Origin: a bacterium SM23_31
GTDB taxonomy: Bacteria; SM23-31
Direction: 5' to 3'
DNA: 22,434 bases
Assembly: GCA_001304035.1 (NCBI GenBank)
Contig: LJUD01000005.1
Location: 1 to 22,434 of the forward strand
The notes under the pieces were generated by a model. It ran no database searches. It was not told where the DNA came from and saw only the letters and a list, made by a program, of their open reading frames with translations. Position 1 is the stretch's first letter. The number at the start of each line of letters is the position of its first letter. This document shows, in pieces, positions 7,240 to 14,661 of the stretch. The position numbers and the translations under genes were made by a program.

Positions 7240-8181
7240 TTATTCCGGTAGTTTAGTCCGCCGCTCGATGAGATGTATAAAAACATCCTCCAAAGACGGT
7301 TCTATCGGTTCAAGTTTGATGTTGCCTATGCCGGAAGTTTTCAAAAAAGCTATTATTTTACCGGGAATATCTTCTCTTTTTTCAATGATAACATGCAGAC
7401 TGGTGCCGAATATGGAAGTCTCGATTACCAGGTCTGTATTCTGTAACAGTTCAAGGGCATCGACAGGTTTATCGCATGTCAACTCATAAATCGGATCGGT
7501 CATATATTTTGACTTAAGCTCTTCAATTGTGCCCTTAGCAATGAGCTGCCCGGCATGTATGAGACCGATAGACGTGCAATGTTCTGCCTCATCAAGGTAG
7601 TGCGTTGTTACAAACACCGTTATTCCCTCATTTGCAAGTGAACGAATAGTATCCCAGAACTGCCGCCTTGAAAGAGGGTCAACACCACCGGTCGGCTCAT
7701 CGAGAAAAACGATCTTCGGTCGATGCAGAATAGCACATACCAGCGCCAGACGCTGTTTCCATCCGACCGATAGACTTTTTGTCAGTTGTTTCTCCCGTCC
7801 CCGGAGGCGGGCAGTTTCAAGCGCCCATGCTTTTCGTGATTCAAGCTCTTTTCCTTTCATGTCGTATGTCCCGCCAAAGAAAGTTATATTTTCTCCAACA
7901 GTCAGGTCGTTATACAATGAAAACCGTTGGGACATGTATCCGATAGATTCTTTTACGCGTTCCGCCTCCGATATTATATCATATCCACCCACCGTGCCTT
8001 CCCCGGATGTAGGTTCCATAATTCCGCAGAGCATCCGGATTAATGTCGACTTCCCTGCACCGTTTGAACCTAAAAATCCGAATATTTCACCTTCGGGAAT
8101 TTCAAAGGACACGTTGTTAACCGCTGTAAAATCCCCGAACTTTTTTGTTAAATTTTCAACCGTTATGGAATACATAGACAT
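7240..8181 (-). CDS. ABC transporter ATPase A (YbhF half-like; atypical signature motif)
   Basis: A 313-residue nucleotide-binding subunit. Walker A is GSNGAGKST (38-46), the Q-loop Gln is ~85, Walker B/catalytic Glu is IVFLDEPT (D161, E162), the D-loop is GGVDP, and the H-loop His is in TTHYLDEAE (H194). The signature is LSVGWKQR (137-144) instead of LSGGQ, so its own signature is degenerate while its Walker and H-loop residues are complete. A C-terminal extension (~210-313, ending EPSLEDVFIHLIE) is typical of ABC-2 exporter ATPases. In E. coli YbhF two such domains are fused; here they are separate genes. A nearby upstream promoter is possible because 430 bp separate it from the nuclease gene. 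No clear ribosome-binding site was seen; Met1 or Met3 could be the start. Confidence 0.9.
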   Translation of the reverse strand: MSMYSITVENLTKKFGDFTAVNNVSFEIPEGEIFGFLGSNGAGKSTLIRMLCGIMEPTSGEGTVGGYDIISEAERVKESIGYMSQRFSLYNDLTVGENITFFGGTYDMKGKELESRKAWALETARLRGREKQLTKSLSVGWKQRLALVCAILHRPKIVFLDEPTGGVDPLSRRQFWDTIRSLANEGITVFVTTHYLDEAEHCTSIGLIHAGQLIAKGTIEELKSKYMTDPIYELTCDKPVDALELLQNTDLVIETSIFGTSLHVIIEKREDIPGKIIAFLKTSGIGNIKLEPIEPSLEDVFIHLIERRTKLPE

Positions 8182-8518
8182 TTTTTATTTACTATGACTC
8201 AAGTATTATGTCAAAAGATTATCATTTTGTTGAAAATCTATATGATTAGTTTTCTCTAAAAATCCAAAATTAAAAAATCCAAAAACCCACCATATATATG
8301 ATATTATTATTTAAGGATATAGAAATCGTACATTAGTCAAGATTCACAAAAAATTAAGCTTTTATAGTTCTTACTAATATTATCCGGTTAATTTTCATTA
8401 ATGCCATTCATGTCATACTTTTCCTTCCTAAACAGATTCATTTTTGCTACTATATGTCATACAGTGCTTCGTATTTCCTGCTGTGCAGTATCTTTACTTT
8501 CCTCCTTTGTGCTTCTGC

Positions 8519-8594
8519 ATTCCTATGTCTTTCCTGTCTTCTTGTGTCTTTCCTGCCTTCTTGTGTCTTTCCTGCCTTCTTGTGTCTTTCCTGC
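8519..8594. repeat. 19-bp tandem repeat array abutting the GIY-YIG unit
   Basis: Three exact copies of cttcttgtgtctttcctgc lie at 8538-8556, 8557-8575 and 8576-8594. A degenerate copy precedes them. The last 12 bases of the final copy are the outer part and left arm of the hairpin inverted repeat at 8583-8609, so the array seems to have grown out of that end. Confidence 0.9.
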
Positions 8595-8609
8595 GAAAGC
8601 AGGAATCCA
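8583..8609. repeat. Left 27-bp inverted repeat of the GIY-YIG unit (hairpin)
   Basis: This is an exact reverse complement of 8960-8986. It contains TTCCTGC-GAAA-GCAGGAA, a 7-bp stem with a GAAA loop. It ends three bases beyond the stop codon of the GIY-YIG gene. Confidence 0.95.
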
Positions 8610-8611
8610 CT

Positions 8612-8899
8612 TCAATTCAAATCATAATACAAATCTTTCCAATCAGGATTGAATTTCTCAATTAATTCTATTTTCCATGCTCTTTTCCATTTTTTTAAAC
8701 ATTTCTCACGTTTAAGAGCAAAGTTTATATCTCCAGTTTGCTCATAATATACCAGCATGTGTACATTGTATTTTTTAGTAAATCCTTCTACTAAATCATT
8801 TTTATGCTCATATACTCTTTTAGAAATGTCATTTGTAACTCCAATATATAATGTTCCGTTTCTTTTGCTTGCGAGAATATAAACGTAAAAGTCATTCAT
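8612..8899 (-). CDS. GIY-YIG family nuclease (UPF0213/YhbQ-like)
   Basis: A 95-residue single-domain protein. The GIY-YIG core is seen as FYVYILASKRNGTLYIGVTN (residues 4-23), with the YIG at 18-20. It also has Arg28 in KRVYEHK and the metal-binding Glu65 in ALKREKCLKKWKRAWK, the usual catalytic set. The ending IEKFNPDWKDLYYDL is standard for this stand-alone family. Members are small DNA endonucleases of uncertain cellular role. It is inserted between the two ATPase genes of an exporter operon and is tightly framed by 27-bp hairpin inverted repeats. It is visibly richer in A and T than the transporter genes. No clear ribosome-binding site precedes the ATG. The family call is secure; a role in spreading its flanking repeats is inference. 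Confidence 0.92.
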   Translation of the reverse strand: MNDFYVYILASKRNGTLYIGVTNDISKRVYEHKNDLVEGFTKKYNVHMLVYYEQTGDINFALKREKCLKKWKRAWKIELIEKFNPDWKDLYYDLN

Positions 8900-8959
8900 A
8901 TTTGTAGAGTTATTGATTTTTATTTAAATTTATGCCTTAAGTCTTTTTTGAAAAAAAAC

Positions 8960-8986
8960 TGGATTCCTGCTTTCGCAGGAAAGACA
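8960..8986. repeat. Right 27-bp inverted repeat of the GIY-YIG unit (hairpin)
   Basis: Exact reverse complement of 8583-8609. It lies 60 bases upstream of the GIY-YIG start codon and reads TTCCTGC-TTTC-GCAGGAA on the + strand. Confidence 0.95.
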
Positions 8987-9157
8987 ATATTATGAATTAA
9001 CCTGAGAGCATTGACTATGACTATTAAATTAAAATCCTGAATCTCAAAACTTCCGGACAGGACGGTAAAAGGGTTTTATACACAGGTACTGTTAATACCG
9101 ATACACAGCCTTAATAATAGAAAATTGCTAATAACTAATTGACAGCTAAAGGCGAAA

Positions 9158-9191
9158 AGCTAATAGCTAACAGCTAACAGCTAATAGCTAT
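9158..9191. repeat. 7-bp tandem repeat (AGCTAAY) at the end of ATPase B
   Basis: AGCTAAT, AGCTAAC, AGCTAAC, AGCTAAT and AGCTAT follow one another without a gap, right up to the TGA of the ATPase gene. Looser relatives (gctaataactaatt, acagctaaa) lie just before. Confidence 0.85.
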
Positions 9192-10112
9192 TCATTTCAC
9201 CGCTTGTTTTTCGATTAAACTGATGAAAACATCTTCAAATGAAGGAGTAATATTCCGTTCCGACCATGTAATATTCTCTTGATTCAGCTTAGAAGCGATG
9301 TCCGGCATATCCCGTTTCACGTCCTCAAGAGCGATACGTATCCGTCTGCCATAAACATTTATGCTTTTAATAGTAGAAATATCTTTTAAGATGAAAACCG
9401 CCCTGTGCTGAGGTTTACAAATGAGCTCGACCATCTGTAAATTATGCGCCTTTATAATTAATTTTGGCTCATCCGTAAGAATAATTTGCCCGTTGTGTAT
9501 GAGCCCCACGCGGCTGCATCGCTCAGCCTCGTCAAGATAGGGTGTGCTCATCAATATGGTTAATCCCGACTTCCGCAGCGTTGAGAGAATTGTCCAGAAG
9601 TCTCTTCGTGAAACCGGGTCTACACCGGTAGTGGGCTCATCGAGGAATATGATTTCCGGCACATGAATCAACGTGCAAGCAAGAGCAAGTTTTTGCTTCA
9701 TTCCCCCTGAAAGACGACCTGCGAACCGTTTTCTGAACGGAGAGAGCCGTGTGAATTCCAGTAATTCTTCTTTCCTTGATTTATAATCGTGAACGTTATT
9801 GAGTTCGGCAAAAAAATCTATATTTTCATCAACGGTCAAATCGCCGTAAAGACTGAAATGCTGAGATAGATATCCGATTTTCTTTTTAATTGATTTATAA
9901 TGTTTTTTGAGTTCCTTGTTGAACAAGAAAATTTCGCCTTCATCCGGCTTGAGAATTCCACATATAAGCCGCATTAACGTAGTTTTCCCGGCGCCGTCGG
10001 GACCCACCAAGCCGTACATTTCACCACGGTTCACTTCCAGCGTAAGATTGTTTAGCGCCGTTACTCCGTTATAACGTTTGCTCAAACCGGATATCTGTAA
10101 TATTTTTTCCAT
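9192..10112 (-). CDS. ABC transporter ATPase B (YbhF half-like; degenerate H-loop)
   Basis: A 306-residue nucleotide-binding subunit. Walker A is GPDGAGKTT (37-45), the Q-loop Gln is ~84, the signature LSGGMKQK (134-141) is canonical, and Walker B is IIFLDEPTTGVDP (D158, E159). The H-loop His is replaced by Pro191 in STPYLDEAERC. Loss of this His normally cripples hydrolysis at the site formed with this subunit's Walker motifs. Its partner ATPase A has the His but a weak signature, so the two defects fall in the same composite ATP site of an A/B dimer. The C-terminal extension ends ITPSFEDVFISLIEK. It lies downstream of the HlyD adaptor (225-bp gap) in the same direction. It probably corresponds to the N-terminal half of fused YbhF proteins. 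Confidence 0.9.
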   Translation of the reverse strand: MEKILQISGLSKRYNGVTALNNLTLEVNRGEMYGLVGPDGAGKTTLMRLICGILKPDEGEIFLFNKELKKHYKSIKKKIGYLSQHFSLYGDLTVDENIDFFAELNNVHDYKSRKEELLEFTRLSPFRKRFAGRLSGGMKQKLALACTLIHVPEIIFLDEPTTGVDPVSRRDFWTILSTLRKSGLTILMSTPYLDEAERCSRVGLIHNGQIILTDEPKLIIKAHNLQMVELICKPQHRAVFILKDISTIKSINVYGRRIRIALEDVKRDMPDIASKLNQENITWSERNITPSFEDVFISLIEKQAVK

Positions 10113-10337
10113 TATATAATTGATGAACAGACAGGGATGTCCGTTATACCATTACAAATAGCGAATTATTTTGAAAACGGGTAAGTTTACACGATTAGTA
10201 GAACAGACATTCCTGTCTTGCCGCTGTTTTCGGTGACCGTTCATATTTTTTTATTTACAATTTTCCATAATTTCATTTTTTTGCGTTCATTATGCTATTA
10301 CGAGATATCATAACATTGCGACAAATAACTGTCGCGT
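10113..10337. other. Gap between adaptor and ATPase B with two GACA/TGTC hairpins
   Basis: No gene is present. Two small hairpins of the same design occur: GACA-GGGA-TGTC at 10130-10141 and AGACA-TTCC-TGTCT at 10205-10218. Both are preceded by GAAC. Related sequences occur at 13257-13267 and 17761-17774. Confidence 0.6.
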
Positions 10338-11330
10338 TTAGCGCAAAACCGCATCGGCAGGCATTCCCGCTTTGAATATACCTTCCGGATTCTGAAGGCT
10401 TATTTCGACTTTGTATACGAACTTTACTCTTTCTTCTTTTGTCTGTATATTTTTCGGCGTAAATTCCGCACGGTCAGAAATAAAAGATACCGTTCCGACA
10501 AATTCACTGTCGGGATATGAATCAATGAAAACACCGGCATCCTGCCCGTATTTGACCTTGCCAAGGTCTGTTTCCTTTACATAAATAGTCAATGTTACCC
10601 GTGAGAGTTCCCCGATCACAAAGAGAGAGCTTCCCGGGGATGTTAGTTCACCTTCCTCAATCAACTGCTCTAAGATTGTACCGTTAATTGGTGAAACGAT
10701 AGTACAATCATCTATTTTTTTTCTGATACGGTCGACGATGGTTTGTGCCTGGGCAACCTGCGCCTCGGCGACTTCAATTTCTTCACGGCGCGGTCCCTTT
10801 TCCAATTTGGTGAGCAGCTGCACCGAAGCCCGGTACCGGGCTTCGGCAGACGCGTTGCGCGTCTGTATTTCTTCAAGCTGGCTCTGCGTAACACTCCCGG
10901 AGCTGAACAGAGATTCATATCGTTTCAAATCGGCAGAAACTTTTTCAAAATCGGCTTTCGCCTGGTTAACCTGTTCCAATGCGGCGGCAATGTCTTCCTC
11001 CCGGGCGCCCTGCTTAACAAGATTCAATTGTGCCTCCGCCAGAGCCAGCCCGGCTTCCGCCTGTCTGAGTTCAATTACATAATCAGACGTGTCAATCCGG
11101 GCAAGAATTTCCCCTTTTTGAATTGTATCACCTTCCCGGACAAAGAGTTTGGTTGCATCACCGGTTACCTTGGAACGAATCATAACCTCCGTTACTTCGA
11201 ACGTACCGGAAGCATGAATCCCGTTTGCGGAATTTTTGTTGTTACATCCCCAAAAAATACTAAGGGTGAAATACATAATAGTCAAAACTGCACACTGGAT
11301 TATAGACTTTCTATGATTATTTTGAATCAT
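10338..11330 (-). CDS. HlyD-family periplasmic adaptor lipoprotein (YbhG/YhiI-like)
   Basis: A 330-residue membrane-fusion protein. An N-terminal hydrophobic segment ends at Cys29 (SIFWGC), a plausible lipobox. The first lipoyl half is SKVTGDATKLFVREGDTIQKGEILARID (~52-80). A long Ala/Glu-rich alpha-hairpin follows (~85-205; EAQLNLVKQGAREEDIAAAL, SQLEEIQTR). The second lipoyl half is CTIVSPINGTILEQLIEEGE, and the beta-barrel domain includes SDRAEFTPKNIQTKEERVKF, a hallmark of the YbhG/YhiI group. It should link the inner-membrane ABC transporter to an outer-membrane channel; no TolC-like gene is in the window. Its ATG overlaps the end of the TetR gene by 14 bases and has GAGGA six bases upstream, so it is co-transcribed with the regulator. 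Confidence 0.92.
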   Translation of the reverse strand: MIQNNHRKSIIQCAVLTIMYFTLSIFWGCNNKNSANGIHASGTFEVTEVMIRSKVTGDATKLFVREGDTIQKGEILARIDTSDYVIELRQAEAGLALAEAQLNLVKQGAREEDIAAALEQVNQAKADFEKVSADLKRYESLFSSGSVTQSQLEEIQTRNASAEARYRASVQLLTKLEKGPRREEIEVAEAQVAQAQTIVDRIRKKIDDCTIVSPINGTILEQLIEEGELTSPGSSLFVIGELSRVTLTIYVKETDLGKVKYGQDAGVFIDSYPDSEFVGTVSFISDRAEFTPKNIQTKEERVKFVYKVEISLQNPEGIFKAGMPADAVLR

Positions 11331-11952
11331 TGTGAATTCCTCGCATCAGTATATCTAAAATTATTCTTTTGTTTTCACTGTACGTCTCTTCCGTTTCTGT
11401 GCTGTCAATATTCAATATTGTCTTCGGAAGAGGACGTGAAATAAAATAAAAAATGATAGAACCTATAAGCATCCGGTACAGCAGTATGGGATTGCCCTGC
11501 AGAATTTCACCGCTTTCCTGTCCTTCTTTAATAACTTTTTGTGTACACAAGAAAAACGTTTTCATCAGATTCTTGCTTTCACCTTTCAGATTTTTGCCCT
11601 TCGATAATATTTCACGCAGCATCAGACGAATAAATTCGTCACGTTCATTATAGCGACCAATAAAAGCAGAAAGCACCAGACGTAATTTTTCAGCAGGCTG
11701 TAATGCACTTTTAAAAATCGGATTCATCTGCTTCAGCATATCCTTTAGAACGTCTTTCAATATTAATTGATAAAGAGCCTTCTTACTGGAAAAATGATAA
11801 TAAATCATCGCTTTATTGCAGTTTGCTTTCCGTGCGATATCATCGACACTTACCGCATCAAATCCCTTAAGGGCAAACATTTCCAAAGCATTTTTCATTA
11901 TCCGCTCTTTGGAAGCAGTACCTTTTTTCGTTATCCTATAGTTATTCGACAT
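11317..11952 (-). CDS. TetR/AcrR-family repressor of the exporter operon
   Basis: A 211-residue regulator. The N-terminal helix-turn-helix (~28-60) reads GFDAVSVDDIARKANCNKA then MIYYHFSSKKALYQLI, the standard TetR DNA-binding domain. The C-terminal ~140 residues form the variable ligand-binding and dimer domain (RYNERDEFIRLMLREILSKG; FYFISRPLPKT). I chose ATG 11952; an in-frame TTG at 11958 is an alternative, and neither has a good ribosome-binding site. The gene is first in the operon and overlaps the adaptor gene. A perfect 32-bp palindrome overlapping the -10 box lies nine bases upstream, which strongly suggests autorepression and control of the whole exporter. The arrangement matches E. 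coli cecR-ybhGFSR. The inducer cannot be read from the sequence. Confidence 0.92.
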   Translation of the reverse strand: MSNNYRITKKGTASKERIMKNALEMFALKGFDAVSVDDIARKANCNKAMIYYHFSSKKALYQLILKDVLKDMLKQMNPIFKSALQPAEKLRLVLSAFIGRYNERDEFIRLMLREILSKGKNLKGESKNLMKTFFLCTQKVIKEGQESGEILQGNPILLYRMLIGSIIFYFISRPLPKTILNIDSTETEETYSENKRIILDILMRGIHNDSK

Positions 11953-11960
11953 AATCAAGC

Positions 11961-11992
11961 ATATATTTAACTAACCGGTTAGTTAAATATAT
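11961..11992. promoter_or_regulatory. 32-bp perfect palindromic operator of the TetR regulator
   Basis: The left arm ATATATTTAACTAACC (11961-11976) is exactly mirrored by 11977-11992. The core AACTAACCGGTTAGTT is typical of TetR-family operators. It overlaps the predicted -10 box and ends nine bases before the start codon. Confidence 0.85.
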
Positions 11993-12014
11993 AACAATTC
12001 TACTGCAAATTCAA
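11986..12014 (-). promoter_or_regulatory. Sigma70-like promoter of the TetR/exporter operon
   Basis: On the - strand TTGAAT (12009-12014) and TATATT (11986-11991) are spaced by 17 bases. The -10 box lies in the arm of the operator palindrome, so repressor binding would block RNA polymerase. Confidence 0.65.
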
Positions 12015-12328
12015 GAGATATTTTAACTAAAATGCACATTATTTGACAATTAGTATATATTAGTGCCGTGTTAAATTTCAACAACGGCATTGGATTTACG
12101 ATAACAGGAGAAAATAATAAAGCTTCTTTCCGGCAGGAACCAAAAAAAATCCCCTAATTGTGAGGGGGATTTTATAATTAACCGATATATGTGATAATTA
12201 GAAATAGTATTCTATAACATGCCGTCTTACTTCTTATGGAAAAGATTTTCTAAAAGTACAACTTCCTCTATATATTTAGTTAAAGAAGCGTGTTATATTG
12301 TATAAAGTGCTTTATATTGACTGTTTAT
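11993..12328. other. Intergenic region between TetR promoter and beta-barrel gene end
   Basis: Apart from the -35 box and a strong terminator hairpin at 12146-12173, nothing gene-like is seen. The rest is AT-rich. Confidence 0.6.
12141..12173 (-). terminator. Intrinsic terminator downstream of the beta-barrel gene
   Basis: On the - strand AAAATCCCC and GGGGATTTT (12165-12173 and 12146-12154) form a 9-bp stem with a ten-base loop, followed by a continuous run of T (eight in all from the stem end). On the + strand it ends in TTTTATAA, so weak bidirectional action is possible. Confidence 0.75.
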
Positions 12329-13111
12329 CTACCGCAATATTTGCTGACCTATTCCGTAACCGAAGCCAAAGTTAAGCGTAAAACCGCTGAAATTTTTCCA
12401 GTTTGCAAGATAGCGCCCGAATGTAAGATACCGATAGCGTACACTCACGTCAAAGAACCATCTGCTGTTTGTATAAATTTCCGTTCCGACCATAGCATAA
12501 ACAGAAGGCGACAATTGGAAAGACCTGTCGGAGACAAACTGATTGCGAATATACCCCATGCCTAATACGGGACCCGCACCTGCGCCAACGTAGGGATAGA
12601 GCCGTTTTAACGAGTGGTTGAGGATTATGCCGCGTCTGATACCGCCATAAACCGGATAGAGGGCTACTTCATACAAATCTCTGGTATGAAAATAAGGATT
12701 TAAACGTTCATCAACCCAACGGTCGAGGGGACTATTAATGTTCCGGTTCATGCGGTCTGAACTGTTATAAAAATATCCGAGTTCTCCCACGAGGTATACG
12801 TTCTGACTGAGCCTGTGCGTATAGAACGAAGTGAATCCAAAACGGGTCTGGAAAAACGAGGTGTTAAAAACGCTCTTACCTAAAAATCCATCCGGATTAA
12901 TACCGACTTTCGGGGCAGCTTGCTTTTGAACACGTTGATAAACCTGTGTTCTGAGCCTGTGAATTTTCGACTGGTTGTATTCCTGGTCCTTGTAAGTTTT
13001 TGTTCCTCTTTGCCATAAGTCGGGATGAATCGACATTTTATATTGTGCAAAGAGTTGTAATGGAAATAACGCAAAGACCGCCGTCAATATTATGTATATA
13101 CATTTTTTCAC
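12329..13111 (-). CDS. Outer-membrane beta-barrel-like protein, unknown function
   Basis: The reading frame extends to 13147, but GTG at 13111 has GGAG seven bases upstream and opens directly onto a signal peptide, VKKCIYIILTAVFALFPLQLFAQ. GTG is therefore the chosen start (260 residues). The mature protein begins with a polar, Gln/Lys-rich linker (KTYKDQEYNQSKIHRLRTQV). It continues with alternating aromatic/polar strands: FGFTSFYTHRLSQNVYLVGE, LYEVALYPVYGGIRRGII, YPYVGAGAGPVLGMGY, FFDVSVRYRYLTFG, and finally FSGFTLNFGFGYGIGQQIL. These features and the size fit an 8-strand outer-membrane barrel. I cannot assign a named family. It stands alone, with a terminator downstream. Confidence 0.75.
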   Translation of the reverse strand: MKKCIYIILTAVFALFPLQLFAQYKMSIHPDLWQRGTKTYKDQEYNQSKIHRLRTQVYQRVQKQAAPKVGINPDGFLGKSVFNTSFFQTRFGFTSFYTHRLSQNVYLVGELGYFYNSSDRMNRNINSPLDRWVDERLNPYFHTRDLYEVALYPVYGGIRRGIILNHSLKRLYPYVGAGAGPVLGMGYIRNQFVSDRSFQLSPSVYAMVGTEIYTNSRWFFDVSVRYRYLTFGRYLANWKNFSGFTLNFGFGYGIGQQILR

Positions 13112-13392
13112 AATAAACTCCGTGATGTTCAACATACAAATATGCACATCCTATGTATATATACAAATATACGATGCATTTTATTCCAAAGCAATCACTT
13201 TTTTTTATAAAAATTTATAAAATCAATATATCATGCTTAATAACACCGGCAGCACAGACAACCTGTCCCGCTTTTAGGGATACTTAGCCTGCTTCCTGTT
13301 TTTATGGTCTGTGCAGAAATATATTTCATTAAATAAATATATAATTATTCAACGCTCTCTACAGATAAATCTACGTGGTTTTCGCCCGGGTA
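13112..13392. other. Intergenic region with a paired 63-base segment
   Basis: There is no gene. GCACAGAC (13252-13259) and GTCTGTGC (13307-13314) are exact complements enclosing smaller hairpins (TCCC / GGGA at 13266-13280; GACA / TGTC at 13257-13267). It lies upstream of the beta-barrel gene and after the porin stop. It could be a structured 5' or 3' RNA region or another repeat. Confidence 0.4.
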
Positions 13393-14661
13393 CTACTTAT
13401 TAAAATTGTACGTCAGCATGGCATACAGCCAGATTCCCTTTGTATCGTTATCCGGCGTTTCCTTAGGAATATCGCCCGGTATGAACATTGAGCCGCCGAG
13501 CTGAATACCCAGGTCTTCCCGGTAGTCATATTTCATTGTAAGGTCAAGCTCACTCCCAAGGTATGTATGGTCACTGATATTTTTCTTGGCAGTTGAAAAA
13601 GCGTGCACATCAACCATAAGTGTCATATCGCTTCTGGGATTGTATCCGCAGCGCAAAATAAAATCGCGCAGCCCCAGATTCATGGTTGCTGCGGGTATAC
13701 CCGTAAAGTAATCCATATACCCATAGTACCTGTGATTGGTTGCATACAGCGTATTGAATGCGTTGAAATCATCATCCGTTGCGTCGTCATCTCCGGAAAG
13801 AAGGTCAAAGCCGAGCCCGACATACGGATTATATACATCATGCAGAATATTGTATTTAAAACGCAGTCCAAACATGTAAGCACCGATATTATCCCTTTTG
13901 GTGGTTAATCCTTTCATTTGATTTCCATACTGGTATGCAGCTTCTACTTCGTAATCAAAAAATGATACCGATGCATTGTAATCGAAACCGGTGGTAATAC
14001 GAAAAAGCTTACTTTTATTCGCATCCGTGCCCGCAGTCAGCTTGTCGTTATTATAGTTCAGAAACATAAAACCGTTAAAAACTCTGTTTTTCAAATCCCT
14101 GAATGAACCAAAAAATCCATAAAAGTCTTCATCGGGATCAAAATCGCGGGTAGGTGCATTTTCATCAACCCGGGCAGCAAATACTGAATATGAAAACTTA
14201 GCGCCTGCTTTATTTAGTAATCCGCCGTCGAACACTCTTCCGGTATTGCTCCAGTCGACCGCTCCTACAAGCCGTTCGTTGCCAAGGGCGATTTCCATAC
14301 GCCCGAGTTTGAGCGACATACCGCTTTTGATAAAGTCATCAACCTGAATAAAACCCTGGTGCAGGTCGAGACCGGCGGCAGAGGCGTCCAATGTGCTTGT
14401 TTCTTCTCCAAAAGAGCGCGCATCCTGTACCTGGAAAAAAGCGGAAATATTTTCCAAGCCAGTGAAAGAAACACCAAGCCGGCTGCGCATCAAGTTGAAT
14501 CCATTTCCGGCTACGGTATTAGTAAACGCCGTATTCTGGAAGCTCGCCATATTCTTTGCGAATTCGGAACGGTAGCGCATCTGGACGCTGTACTTTACTT
14601 CTTGTGCGAACAGTGAACTGCTCAGCATAAGAAGAACTGCTAAGGTAATTAATTTTTTCAT
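13393..14661 (-). CDS. Outer-membrane porin, alginate-export-like beta-barrel
   Basis: A 422-residue exported protein. The start ATG is preceded by AGGAGAAGAGCA. The signal peptide is MKKLITLAVLLMLSSSLFA with cleavage before QE. The mature protein has amphipathic strands throughout and ends in an aromatic-rich C-terminal strand (GIWLYAMLTYNFNK), as outer-membrane barrels do. The segment LKLGRMEIALGNERLVG followed by WSNTGRVFDG matches the conserved core of the Alginate_exp (PF13372) family. In that family this arm contributes to an 18-strand anion or polysaccharide channel. The substrate cannot be inferred, since no alginate or other polysaccharide genes are nearby. It could equally be a general porin. 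Monocistronic by spacing. Confidence 0.75.
   Translation of the reverse strand: MKKLITLAVLLMLSSSLFAQEVKYSVQMRYRSEFAKNMASFQNTAFTNTVAGNGFNLMRSRLGVSFTGLENISAFFQVQDARSFGEETSTLDASAAGLDLHQGFIQVDDFIKSGMSLKLGRMEIALGNERLVGAVDWSNTGRVFDGGLLNKAGAKFSYSVFAARVDENAPTRDFDPDEDFYGFFGSFRDLKNRVFNGFMFLNYNNDKLTAGTDANKSKLFRITTGFDYNASVSFFDYEVEAAYQYGNQMKGLTTKRDNIGAYMFGLRFKYNILHDVYNPYVGLGFDLLSGDDDATDDDFNAFNTLYATNHRYYGYMDYFTGIPAATMNLGLRDFILRCGYNPRSDMTLMVDVHAFSTAKKNISDHTYLGSELDLTMKYDYREDLGIQLGGSMFIPGDIPKETPDNDTKGIWLYAMLTYNFNK

Larger units (their letters stand above)
8182..8611. other. Intergenic region between ATPase A and the GIY-YIG gene
   Basis: This is AT-rich, non-coding DNA. From 8519 it turns into a C/T-rich tandem array and then the left hairpin of the GIY-YIG unit. 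An apparent + strand frame here (8401-8652) is made of the repeats read as protein and is not credible. No promoter could be placed with confidence. Confidence 0.6.
8583..8986 (-). mobile_element. Putative 404-bp GIY-YIG cassette bounded by hairpin inverted repeats
   Basis: A single nuclease gene is enclosed by perfect 27-bp inverted repeats and lies between two ATPase genes that belong to one transporter. The unit resembles the logic of REP/RAYT elements, but with a GIY-YIG enzyme instead of a Y1 transposase. No target-site duplication was identified. Mobility is inferred, not shown. Confidence 0.45.
8900..9191. other. Intergenic region upstream of the GIY-YIG gene
   Basis: A 292-bp stretch without a gene. 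It contains the right inverted repeat of the cassette (8960-8986), unremarkable AT-rich sequence, and a 7-bp tandem array directly against the stop codon of ATPase B. Confidence 0.7.

Noticed and set aside
8401..8665. Two overlapping + strand frames with Cys/Phe-rich peptides
   Set aside because: They are translations of the 19-bp array and hairpin (AKAGIH-type peptide) in two frames, and overlap the 3' end of the real GIY-YIG gene.
10743..11444. 233-codon + strand frame opposite the HlyD and TetR genes
   Set aside because: It lies antisense to two well-recognised overlapping genes and has no recognisable features of its own.
12043..12061. TTGACA ... TATATT on the + strand as a promoter
   Set aside because: The spacing is only about seven bases, and there is no + strand gene downstream.
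13112..13147. Upstream ATG start for the beta-barrel gene
   Set aside because: The GTG at 13111 has GGAG at proper spacing and begins directly at the basic end of the signal peptide.
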